Positions 1 to 7,137 of a DNA stretch of 64,000 nucleotides are shown piece after piece. Every line of letters starts with the position of its first letter. Within the stretch, counting starts at the first letter, position 1. Made by a program: the position numbers and the translations under genes. The notes under the pieces are model-generated. The model did not search any database, was not told where the DNA came from, and was given only the letters and a program-made list of their open reading frames with translations. The stretch comes from UBA3871 sp002392265 (GTDB lineage: Bacteria > Bacillota > Clostridia > Peptostreptococcales > Anaerovoracaceae), in the NCBI GenBank assembly GCA_946614255.1, contig CAMOGS010000066.1, positions 1-64,000 on the forward strand, in the 5' to 3' direction.

Positions 1-704
1 CAGAGCGCGTCAGGAACAGCCCCCTCGCCCCCGGCATCGACCGCCCGACTGAGGCTGGGTGCATGATTCCGCCGACTAATGCCCGCCTCAATCGTAATGG
101 TCCCCGAGCCGCAGCAAGGGTCCACCAGAAGTCTGCCCGCCTTCCAAAACGACAGGCTGACCATTGCGGCAGCCAGAGTTTCCTTTATCGGCGCAGCTGT
201 CATCTGCACGCGGTATCCTCTTTTGTGAAGTCCGGGGCCTGTCGTGTCGAGAGTCAGCGTCGCACGGTCTTTCAAGAGAGTCACCTTTACTTTGTATTCT
301 GCGCCTGTCTTCGGGAACTCCTCTATGCCATAGCTTTCGGAAAGTCGCGAAATTATTGCTTTTTCCACTACGCTCTGGCAGGCAGGCACGCTGAACAGTT
401 TCGACTTTACAGAAGACCCTGTTATGATGAACTTCCCGTCCGGCACAATCCATTCCTCCCAGGGCAGAGCCTTTGTCTGCTGGAACAGGTCTTCAAACTC
501 GAGCGCTTTAAACTTGCCCATCTTTATAAGTACTCTGTCCGCGCAGCGAAGCCAAAGGTTGCTCCGAACTATTGCGCGCTCGTCTCCCATGTATGTGATT
601 TTTGCATCTTCGGATTGGAGGATTTTGTAGCCGAGAGCTTCGATTTCCCTCTTTACTATTGCCTCGAGTCCGAAGGTTGCTGTTGCTATAAGTTCCAGTT
701 TCAT
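1..704 (-). CDS. THUMP-domain class I SAM-dependent RNA methyltransferase (RlmL/YpsC type), N-terminal part
   Basis: The reading frame starts at an ATG (702-704) behind AGGAGAAACAC and runs 234 codons off the left window edge, so the protein is partial. It begins MKLELIATATFGLEAIVKRE, the usual start of this family, followed by a THUMP-like region (about residues 50-160). The SAM-binding motif I DPCCGSGTITIEAG lies near residue 205. Family members methylate guanine N2 in 23S rRNA. The last visible residues after NHAP are Gly/Ala-rich and less family-like, which may be divergence or sequence noise at the edge. The NPPY catalytic motif would lie beyond the window. mreB lies upstream on the same strand, separated by a terminator. 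Confidence 0.85.
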   Translation of the reverse strand, partial: MKLELIATATFGLEAIVKREIEALGYKILQSEDAKITYMGDERAIVRSNLWLRCADRVLIKMGKFKALEFEDLFQQTKALPWEEWIVPDGKFIITGSSVKSKLFSVPACQSVVEKAIISRLSESYGIEEFPKTGAEYKVKVTLLKDRATLTLDTTGPGLHKRGYRVQMTAAPIKETLAAAMVSLSFWKAGRLLVDPCCGSGTITIEAGISRRNHAPSLSRAVDAGGEGAVPDAL

Positions 705-841
705 GTGTTTCTCCTGTCTTGCCGATGTTCCGGCGTGGTGATGTGTCAATGTGGCCGATCGGATGGTGTGCCAGTGCGCCGGCGTGTCTGCGTAGCTGTG
801 TGCCAGTGTGCCGCAAAAAACTTGTGCCTGTCCTAGCGCGT

Positions 842-868
842 AAAAAATGGGCTGCTTTTGTACAGCCC
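842..868 (-). terminator. Intrinsic terminator after mreB
   Basis: On the minus strand a GGGCTG/CAGCCC stem (849-854 with 863-868, 8-nt loop) is followed by a run of six T. It sits 8 bases past the mreB stop codon. Confidence 0.8.
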
Positions 869-875
869 GAAAATT

Positions 876-1895
876 CTAGATGTAAGGCCTGCGTCTGTTC
901 ATTGCAGAGTTCTCGAACATGTCGAGGTTGTCGAGAGCCTTGCCGGTGCCGACCGCTACGCAGCTGGTAGGATCCTCTGCGATGGTAACCTTTATGCCGG
1001 TTCTCTCTTCGATGCGCTTGTCAATGCCGTTAAGAAGTGCGCCACCGCCTGTGATTACGATACCCTTGTTGCTGATGTCGGCAGCGAGCTCAGGTGGTGT
1101 CTCCTCAAGCACGCTGTGAACTGCATCGCAGATTGTCGAAAGCGGTTCTTCGAGTGCTTCGAGCATTTCCTTTGAGGTGATTTCGATGTTTTTCGGAAGT
1201 CCGGTTACGGCGTCTCTGCCGCGGCATTCCTGAACCATCATTTCCTCGCGCGGATAAGCTGTGCCGATGCTCTTCTTCATTTCCTCGGCTGTGCGCTCAC
1301 CAATGTAGAGCTTGTGCTCGTTCTTCATATATTTCACGATTGCGTCGTCGAACTTGTCGCCGGCTACCTTTACGGAAGCGGAGGTTACGATGCCGCCAAG
1401 CGCGATTACGGCGATGTCTGTAGTGCCGCCGCCGATGTCTATTACCATGCAGCCGTCAGGTCTGGCAATGTCGAGACCTGCACCGATTGCTGCAGCGAGA
1501 GGCTCTTCCATCAGGAAAACGGCCTTGCCGCCTGCCTGCTCTGCTGATTCGCGTACCGCACGCTTTTCAACTTCGGTAACGCAGCTCGGAATACAGATCA
1601 TGATTCTCGGTTTGAAGAATCTGCCGCCGCCGCAGGATTTACGGATAAAGTATTTCAGCATGCGCTCTGTAATATCGTAATCCGAAATAACGCCATCTCT
1701 AAGCGGTCTGATTGCTACGATGTTAGCAGGCGTACGCCCGAGCATCTGGCGAGCTTCCTCGCCCACAGCAAGGATTTCGTTTGTATCTTTGTTTACAGCT
1801 ACTACGCTCGGCTCGTTGAGCACTACGCCCTTTCCCTTTATGTAGACCAGCACATTCGCTGTTCCAAGGTCAATACCTATTTCTGTAAAAGCCAT
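876..1895 (-). CDS. mreB: Rod shape-determining protein MreB
   Basis: 339 residues, the usual MreB length. This actin-like ATPase polymerises under the membrane and directs elongation of the lateral cell wall, so the cell is probably a rod. Visible landmarks are the phosphate-1 loop DLGTANVLVYIKGKG near the N-terminus, a phosphate-2 motif DIGGGTTDIAVIALGG in the middle and GGGALLNGIDKRIEERTG near the C-terminus. mreC and mreD do not follow; the gene is monocistronic, with its own promoter at 2016-2044 and terminator at 842-868. It could be an Mbl-type paralogue, which the sequence alone does not separate. The 5' leader contains a 16-bp tandem repeat. Confidence 0.95.
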   Translation of the reverse strand: MAFTEIGIDLGTANVLVYIKGKGVVLNEPSVVAVNKDTNEILAVGEEARQMLGRTPANIVAIRPLRDGVISDYDITERMLKYFIRKSCGGGRFFKPRIMICIPSCVTEVEKRAVRESAEQAGGKAVFLMEEPLAAAIGAGLDIARPDGCMVIDIGGGTTDIAVIALGGIVTSASVKVAGDKFDDAIVKYMKNEHKLYIGERTAEEMKKSIGTAYPREEMMVQECRGRDAVTGLPKNIEITSKEMLEALEEPLSTICDAVHSVLEETPPELAADISNKGIVITGGGALLNGIDKRIEERTGIKVTIAEDPTSCVAVGTGKALDNLDMFENSAMNRRRPYI

Positions 1896-1930
1896 TTATT
1901 TATCTCCATTCGTTTAATGCCGCACGGCGA

Positions 1931-1990
1931 GTGTGCCTGTAGCAATGTGTGCCTGTAGCATGGTGTGCTTATAGCAATGTTTGCCTGCGG
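1931..1990. repeat. 16-bp tandem repeat, about 3.75 copies, in the mreB leader
   Basis: Units start at 1931, 1947, 1963 and 1979, with consensus GTGTGCCTGTAGCAAT. Unit 3 has two changes and unit 4 is cut short. The array lies between the predicted mreB transcription start and its ATG, so it would be transcribed. A looser GTGTGCCAGTG-type repetition also occurs at 766-825, on the other side of mreB. Confidence 0.8.
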
Positions 1991-2015
1991 TATTTATAAT
2001 TGTCTTAACCATATA

Positions 2016-2044
2016 ATTATATATGGTTTGGCGGAGGTTTTCAA
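2016..2044 (-). promoter_or_regulatory. Promoter of mreB
   Basis: On the minus strand TTGAAA (2039-2044) and TATAAT (2016-2021) are separated by 17 bases. The -10 lies inside an ACCATATA/TATATGGT inverted repeat with a 4-nt spacer. Confidence 0.75.
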
Positions 2045-2120
2045 GGGAAAAAGTTGTGACGTTTTTCAAAAGTTGTGTGGTCTGCAAAAATGCCTTCCTG
2101 ATGCGGCAAGTCTTTCCTTG

Positions 2121-2966
2121 CTAAAAGAAAACTGCCTGAAGCATCTCGCGGGTTGCGTTTGCGCTTAGCGGATAATTGGATGTTTCGTATGTAAAGATCA
2201 AATTCTTTCCGAGGAAAATCCCATTTTGTTTATACTCTTCTATTTTGGCCATTGCGTCACAAGCGTAATCCCATTCTTCCAGTTTTCCGAAATGTTCAAA
2301 ATAGATTTCCTTGCGTAATGGGATATCCAAAAGAGTAAAATCCGGATAACGGATGCGGCCGTTCTTTAGGCAGAGTGGCTTTTCATAGTGGTATGGAATC
2401 CCTAAATCATAAAGGATATCTGCTATGATGGATTCTGATTTTGATCTGACCTTTTCACCTCTGCGGGTATCGTAGACTCTGCCTTCGGGCATTAATCCGC
2501 TTTCGCCGGGTTTATTATCCAGCCATTCCTTTACAAACATTTCGTCCGTTATGATGTATGGCATGATTAATTCTTTCCTGGTCGTAGATGCCTTTTGATA
2601 GGCATCGTCGGCACCGGGCGCTGAAAGCGCCCGAATGCTTTTTTCTATGCCTTTTAATTCTTTTGTAGCAAGTCTTAGAAACTCACGATTGTAATCCTTT
2701 TGAGCTAACTCGGCAACAAGCTTCTTTTCAGCAACAGGGATGTAAACGCCGAATTTATCTTTTTTATTATTGTTTTCTTCTTTGTTTTCGTCTTTGCCTT
2801 CATCTTTGTTTTCATCGACTTTGTAAAAGCGCTCCTTTTTCCCGCTATGGGATACGCGGAGTCTGCCCTCAGGGAAGGAGGCGCTGGCTTTTTCAGCTTT
2901 TTTAATTTCCTTTTTTAGCAATGCGGCTCGCCCGCTTAATTCTTTAATAATCTCAGTCTTTCTCAT
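2121..2966 (-). CDS. Putative PD-(D/E)XK-like nuclease, unknown role
   Basis: 281 residues from the ATG at 2964-2966, chosen because GGAG lies just upstream; the open frame extends to 3368, but only through non-coding tandem repeats. Residues 1-110 are charged and helical with a Lys/Glu/Asn-rich stretch (50-72). The C-terminal part looks like a restriction-endonuclease fold: SKSESIIADIL (E178), then RYPDFTLLD (D209), IYFEHFG (E224), then a conserved-looking NGIFLGKNLIFTYET. The order E...PDF...(Y/F)E.FG matches PD-(D/E)XK proteins, with H-F where the canonical Lys would be. No methyltransferase or other restriction or defence gene is adjacent. A promoter at 3403-3431 would place the 95-bp repeats in its leader. 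The function is not known to me. Confidence 0.6.
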   Translation of the reverse strand: MRKTEIIKELSGRAALLKKEIKKAEKASASFPEGRLRVSHSGKKERFYKVDENKDEGKDENKEENNNKKDKFGVYIPVAEKKLVAELAQKDYNREFLRLATKELKGIEKSIRALSAPGADDAYQKASTTRKELIMPYIITDEMFVKEWLDNKPGESGLMPEGRVYDTRRGEKVRSKSESIIADILYDLGIPYHYEKPLCLKNGRIRYPDFTLLDIPLRKEIYFEHFGKLEEWDYACDAMAKIEEYKQNGIFLGKNLIFTYETSNYPLSANATREMLQAVFF

Positions 2967-3000
2967 TATCCCTTTTCTCCTTTTCTCCAGTAAAAAATGT

Positions 3001-3380
3001 GTTTGGTTGACTCCAAATGCGGTTTCGCATTTTGGAGTCAACTGTTTTGATGCGAATTGGCCTGAATCCGGGTGATTCGACACCGGGTGGCGGTGGTTTG
3101 GTTGACTCCAAATGCGATTTTGCATTTTGGAGGCAACCGTTTTGGTGCAAATTGGCCTCAATCCGGGTGATTTTACGCCGGGTGGCGGTGGTTTGGTTGA
3201 CTCCAAATGCGATTTTGCATTTTGGAGGCAACCGCTTTGGTGCAAATTGGCCTGAATCCGGGTGGTTTTACACCGGGTGGCGGGGATTTGGTTGACTCCA
3301 AATGCGGTTTTGCATTTTGGAGTCAACTGCTTTGGTTCAAAGTGGCCTGAATCCGGGTGGTTTGACACCGGGTGGCGGCG
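3001..3380. repeat. Four tandem copies of a 95-bp repeat with internal hairpin
   Basis: Copies begin at 3001, 3096, 3191 and 3286, exactly 95 bases apart, and the array ends at 3380. Each copy holds an inverted repeat GACTCCAAATGC...GCATTTTGGAG(T/G)C that can fold into a 12-15 bp stem, plus two CCGGGTG-type motifs. In copies 2 and 3 the right arm reads GGAGGCAACC; the matching base in the left arm is not changed, so the pairing is not compensated. Because 95 is not a multiple of 3, each copy is read in a different frame. Coding use is therefore unlikely even though a frame happens to stay open across it. Confidence 0.92.
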
Positions 3381-3402
3381 GTTTTTCTGATTATCATTCC
3401 AT

Positions 3403-3431
3403 ATTTTACCATATAATTTATTTTTTGTAAA
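3403..3431 (-). promoter_or_regulatory. Predicted promoter reading through the 95-bp repeats into the nuclease gene
   Basis: On the minus strand TTTACA (3426-3431) and TAAAAT (3403-3408) are 17 bases apart in an AT-rich stretch. Transcription would give a leader of about 430 nt containing all four repeats. Confidence 0.5.
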
Positions 3432-3452
3432 TAAAAAAGATAAATTTCATAC

Positions 3453-3482
3453 TTGACAATACGTTATACTTCGTGTTACGAT
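3453..3482 (+). promoter_or_regulatory. Promoter of the padR operon
   Basis: TTGACA (3453-3458) and TACGAT (3477-3482) with an 18-base spacer, 24 bases ahead of the padR start codon. Confidence 0.65.
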
Positions 3483-3506
3483 GTACTCGTCGAAAGGAGG
3501 TATGAG

Positions 3507-3941
3507 ATGGACATTCAATTAAAACGCGGGCTACTCGACGTATGCGTGCTGGCCGCAATCCGAAACGAGGATTCATACGGCTATCGGATAATAAAGGACA
3601 TGAAGCCATATCTGGAATTGTCCGAATCCACTCTATACACGATTCTGAAACGTCTCGAAACAGCAAATATGCTGACCGTCAGATCGGTCGAACATGAGGG
3701 GCGGCTCAGAAAGTACTATCATATCACACAGCAGGGGATTAACAGAATAGAGGAGTTCAGGGACGACTGGCAGGAAATTCTCTCAATCTATCAGTTTATT
3801 AACTCAGCAAGCGCAGGCACCACCGGCACACCAACCGGCACACCAAACAGTAATCGCACCGACAGTGCAAACACTGCAGCAAATACAGACACCTCTGCCC
3901 CATCAAACACAAATCACAGGGAGGATACTGACAATGACTAA
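3507..3941 (+). CDS. PadR family transcriptional regulator
   Basis: 144 residues from the ATG at 3507, which has AAGGAGG at a 6-base spacing; an in-frame ATG at 3453 lies inside the promoter and is rejected. Residues 1-95 form a winged helix typical of PadR: LKRGLLDVCVLAAI, SYGYRIIKDM, LSESTLYTILKRLE, then the wing with RKYYHITQQG. PadR proteins repress operons that often include themselves. The C-terminal 45 residues are low-complexity Thr/Asn/Ser/Gly with a TPTGTP repeat and look disordered, where relatives carry a helix. The stop overlaps the next start by 8 bases, so it is translationally coupled to the DUF1700 gene. Confidence 0.9.
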   Translation: MDIQLKRGLLDVCVLAAIRNEDSYGYRIIKDMKPYLELSESTLYTILKRLETANMLTVRSVEHEGRLRKYYHITQQGINRIEEFRDDWQEILSIYQFINSASAGTTGTPTGTPNSNRTDSANTAANTDTSAPSNTNHREDTDND

Positions 3942-4542
3942 GGAATTATTCATAAAAGAGCTTCGCGAAAAGCTCGCCGGATTTCCTCAAAATGAAATAG
4001 AGGAGCGTCTGAGCTTTTACAGCGAAATGATAGACGACCGCGTCGAGGACGGCCTGTCTGAAGACGAAGCCATTGCGGGAATCGGCACGGTTGATGAAAT
4101 AGCAGATCAGATTACAGCGGATATTCCGCTCACAAAAATCGTAAAGAACAAGGTAAAACCAAAGAGAAGCTTAAAGGGCTGGGAAGTGGCTCTGATAGTC
4201 CTCGGTTCACCTATCTGGCTGTCACTTGCACTCGCAGCGATCGCAATCCTGCTCGCTGTTTACATCGTACTGTGGGCATCAGTAATCGTTGTTTACGCAA
4301 TTGATTTCTCATTTGCAATTACTGCAATTTGCAGCATACCGGGCCTGTTCTTCATCCTGAAGTCGGGTAATATCGCAAGTGCTATATTCTGCCTCGGCAC
4401 AGGGATCACCTGCGCGGGTCTCGCTATTCTGATGTTCTTTGCATGCTTCTGCATAGCAAAGGGAATATTAAAGCTCACAAAAAACATAGCGCTCGGAGTA
4501 AAGCGAGCATTTGTGGGAAAGGAGGAACCAGCCAATGAATAA
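3934..4542 (+). CDS. DUF1700 / HAAS-domain membrane protein
   Basis: 202 residues from ATG 3934 behind GGGAGG. The N-terminal 70 residues (ELREKLAGFPQNEIEERLSF, then EDEAIAGIGTVDEIADQI) are the helical HAAS domain commonly linked to PadR. About four membrane segments follow, from residue 85 to 190. It lies between a PadR regulator and a DUF4097 protein with overlaps at both ends, a common Bacillota three-gene module thought to sense membrane or envelope state. That role is inference from context. The biochemical function is unknown. Confidence 0.85.
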   Translation: MTKELFIKELREKLAGFPQNEIEERLSFYSEMIDDRVEDGLSEDEAIAGIGTVDEIADQITADIPLTKIVKNKVKPKRSLKGWEVALIVLGSPIWLSLALAAIAILLAVYIVLWASVIVVYAIDFSFAITAICSIPGLFFILKSGNIASAIFCLGTGITCAGLAILMFFACFCIAKGILKLTKNIALGVKRAFVGKEEPANE

Positions 4543-5506
4543 ATCCAAAACACTTATAATAGTCGCTGCCGTACTCACAGTAGTAGGTCTGATTACATGC
4601 GGCATTTCATTCGCTGCGCTCGACTTCGACCCTGCCAGACTAAGCTCCGGCAACTTTCAGACAAACGAGTACAGCCTGACCGAAGATTTCCAAAATATAA
4701 ATATAACTATTGATTCCGCAAAGGTTGAAATCCTTCCTTCGGAAACGGGCGAATGCCTCATTGAATGCCGCGAGGACAGAAACACGCCTTATAATGTAGC
4801 GGTAAACGGGGCTACGCTCGTAATCACACAGCAAAAGAACCGCAGCTTTAACATCGGACTCTTTACCGAAAATCCGGCAGTAACGCTTTACCTGCCAAAG
4901 GAAACCTACTCAAGCCTGACGCTCGAAACCGATTCGGGCGATGTGGTAATCTCCGACGGTTTCACCTTCTCAAGCGTCGATGTTAATGTCGACCTCGGCA
5001 GCGTATACTGCTCGGCCGATGTTTCGGGAATGCTTTCCGTCGAAACGGATGCAGGCGAAATTTCGGTAAACGATGTATCTGCAGGCGCAATCAAGCTTTC
5101 TACTGATATCGGCGATATCGCGGTAGCCTCCGCGGACTGCGCCGGCAATCTCGAGATTACCAGTGATACCGGCAAGGTTACGCTAAAGCACGTGACCTGC
5201 GAAAGCCTCACATCTAAAGGCGACACCGGCAGCCTGATTATGACAGGCACTGTCGCAAGCGGCAGATTTGATTTAAAGCGCCAGACAGGCGACATATGGC
5301 TTAACGGCTGTGATGCTGCGGAGATTTATGCCAAGACAGACACAGGCTCCATCACCGGCATGCTGCTTTCCGACAAGGTCTTCCTGGCAAGCTCTGATAC
5401 AGGCAGCATCAGTGTTCCAAAGACTACCACCGGCGGCAGATGCGAAATCATCACAGACACAGGCGATATCGACTTAGTAATAGAATCAAAAGGGGATAAA
5501 ATATAG
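4535..5506 (+). CDS. DUF4097 family beta-helix/adhesin-like membrane-anchored protein
   Basis: 323 residues from ATG 4535, with GGAGG 9 bases upstream inside the end of the previous gene. One hydrophobic N-terminal segment (residues 5-27) is an anchor or uncleaved signal. The rest is a long run of short repeats of the type SDTGSI/TDTGDI/KGDTGSL, roughly every 20 residues, typical of the DUF4097 beta-solenoid. It would sit outside the membrane as the last member of the padR module. A terminator follows at 5533. Confidence 0.85.
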   Translation: MNKSKTLIIVAAVLTVVGLITCGISFAALDFDPARLSSGNFQTNEYSLTEDFQNINITIDSAKVEILPSETGECLIECREDRNTPYNVAVNGATLVITQQKNRSFNIGLFTENPAVTLYLPKETYSSLTLETDSGDVVISDGFTFSSVDVNVDLGSVYCSADVSGMLSVETDAGEISVNDVSAGAIKLSTDIGDIAVASADCAGNLEITSDTGKVTLKHVTCESLTSKGDTGSLIMTGTVASGRFDLKRQTGDIWLNGCDAAEIYAKTDTGSITGMLLSDKVFLASSDTGSISVPKTTTGGRCEIITDTGDIDLVIESKGDKI

Positions 5507-5532
5507 ACATTAAAATACGGGGCAATCGTTAA

Positions 5533-5570
5533 AACAGGCAATCGACCGAAGCCGATTGCCTGTTGTTTTA
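5533..5570 (+). terminator. Terminator of the padR operon
   Basis: A perfect 12-bp stem (AACAGGCAATCG with CGATTGCCTGTT, 5533-5544 and 5553-5564) is followed by GTTTTA. The T tract is short. Confidence 0.75.
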
Positions 5571-5597
5571 CCCTTTACTTTTTATTATTTAACGACA

Positions 5598-5690
5598 TTA
5601 TTTAACGACTTTTTCGCAAAATCTCTCTATCATCACCGCAATCTGCGCACGGTTTGCAAGCGCATAAGGCGCGAATTTTCCTCCTTCATC
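5598..5690 (-). pseudogene. In-frame SLH-domain remnant beyond the stop of the SLH-transglutaminase gene
   Basis: Directly after the TGA at 5691-5693 the same frame stays open for 30 more codons to a TAA at 5598. It reads KFAPYALANRAQIAVMIERF followed by CEKVVK, which is the second half of an SLH repeat (F.P...A.RAQ.A.M..RF). The first half of the repeat is absent. This looks like the decayed or recombined end of a longer S-layer-anchored protein rather than a gene with its own start. No sign of a selenocysteine element was seen. Confidence 0.65.
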
Positions 5691-7079
5691 TCATTTCACC
5701 TCGTCTTCGTTCCAAATTCTGTCCTTTGCCAGTCCTTCTTTTGACACGCAAAAGTACGAATAATCACCATAATCCGGATTGGCATTTGCAGTATCCGCAT
5801 AGGTAACATCTATATAAGTTATTTCACCATCAATCATGGCTCTGGTCCAGATGTGGTGATCTGTCCCAAACCTGTTTTTAATCTTTCCCGGCACGCTTTC
5901 GCACCAAATCCCGACGGATTTCAGCATGGTATTCAGCAGGTTTGTATATCCCTGACATACCGTCTTTCCCGTAGTCACAGCGCTGTAGCCAAAATGCCTG
6001 ATCTTGTTTGCTGAGGAGTTGTCATATGAACATTTCCTGCAAACATAGGCAAAGATTGCTTTCGCCTTTTCCTTTTCGCTCATATCCGCAGTGATTTTTC
6101 CCTCTTCAATGAGCTTTTCTGTCTCCGCCTGAGTCAGTTCAAAGAATTCCTTTCGCATCGACGCCAGCCGGTCATCTTCAAACTCCGAGTTTTTCATAGT
6201 CACCTTTAAAACAAAGGTGTTCCTTATATATCCCGATTCAACGCTTGTATTCAGATAATAGCAGAAATATTCATTGCACCTTTCGTAGCACGATGTATAT
6301 GCATCAAGGACGTTCTGGCAAATCGCATCCGCAAATTCATCCGATTCCACGGTAAAATCACCCGAATAAATCGCAGTATATTCGGACAGGTTATTCCTGC
6401 CCATGTACATGATTATCTTTTCCCAATCGGATACCTCCACGGGATTTCTGAACTTGAACCCCTCCGCATCCGCAAGATAAGTCAGCTGCTTTAGCTCAAG
6501 GCAGTCATAATTTGCCGTGCGGTATACCAGCGCTGCCGTTTCGGCCCTGCTGATATCAGAATCTCCGTTAAACGAATATCCGTCTCCGCCCGCAACGCCC
6601 GTAACTATATCCTTTTGATACAGAATCTCCGCATTATCACTGTCTGTATCGATAAAAACATCCGAAGGATGTGAAGCATTTTCCCATCCCATGCTTTTTA
6701 CGATATCCCCGGCCACATCCTCGCGACTCGCATAGCCTTCGGGATCGTAGGTGCCCATCTCGGCAATGCCGTACTCGTCCGCAGCGCTTAATATATTGCT
6801 GTACCACATATATCCCTCGTCGCCCGGGTTCACAAGAGTTTTAATCTCTTTGCCTGATATGGAAAGCACCAGCTTTAATATCTCTGCATGCTTCACATTC
6901 GAAGCAGGGCTAAAGCATCCGCCGCCCACACCGTTTATCGCTCCGCTGTCCGATAGCTCGTCCACATAGCTGTAAAACCACGCATCCTTTGGAACATCAT
7001 AAAATTCAGCCGCAAATACGCTCACGGTAAACGCCGAAACCAGAGCTGCCGCAATCAGTAATATCCTCAGATGTTTCAT
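5691..7079 (-). CDS. Secreted SLH-domain protein with transglutaminase-like (cysteine protease fold) domain
   Basis: 462 residues with a signal peptide (about 1-23, ending VFAAE). Residues about 25-210 hold three SLH-like repeats (FYDVPKDAWFYSYVDELSDSG; WYSNILSAADEYGIAE; FNGDSDISRAETAALVYR), which bind secondary cell-wall polymers. The C-terminal part has the transglutaminase-like triad: Cys in GKTVCQGYTNLLN, His in GTDHHIWTRAM and Asp in TYIDVTYAD. Such proteins process or crosslink surface peptides; the substrate is unknown. The frame continues as an SLH remnant after the stop, so the present protein may have lost a C-terminal anchor. The start follows GAGAGGTACAAT. Confidence 0.88.
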   Translation of the reverse strand: MKHLRILLIAAALVSAFTVSVFAAEFYDVPKDAWFYSYVDELSDSGAINGVGGGCFSPASNVKHAEILKLVLSISGKEIKTLVNPGDEGYMWYSNILSAADEYGIAEMGTYDPEGYASREDVAGDIVKSMGWENASHPSDVFIDTDSDNAEILYQKDIVTGVAGGDGYSFNGDSDISRAETAALVYRTANYDCLELKQLTYLADAEGFKFRNPVEVSDWEKIIMYMGRNNLSEYTAIYSGDFTVESDEFADAICQNVLDAYTSCYERCNEYFCYYLNTSVESGYIRNTFVLKVTMKNSEFEDDRLASMRKEFFELTQAETEKLIEEGKITADMSEKEKAKAIFAYVCRKCSYDNSSANKIRHFGYSAVTTGKTVCQGYTNLLNTMLKSVGIWCESVPGKIKNRFGTDHHIWTRAMIDGEITYIDVTYADTANANPDYGDYSYFCVSKEGLAKDRIWNEDEVK

Positions 7080-7137
7080 ATTGTACCTCTCATAATATTC
7101 CTCTCAACCCAAGCACAACCGCAGGTGCCCTCCTCAC

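Noticed and set aside
2967..3368. N-terminal extension of the nuclease frame (reading as 415 residues to 3368)
   Set aside because: It is translated entirely from the 95-bp repeats, each in a different frame, and a good binding site marks the ATG at 2966.
3001..3380. CRISPR array
   Set aside because: The copies are contiguous with no unique spacers and the period is 95 bases; no cas genes are present.
5691..5693. Selenocysteine read-through at the TGA before the SLH remnant
   Set aside because: No bacterial SECIS-like hairpin was seen just after the TGA, and SLH repeats have no selenocysteine role.
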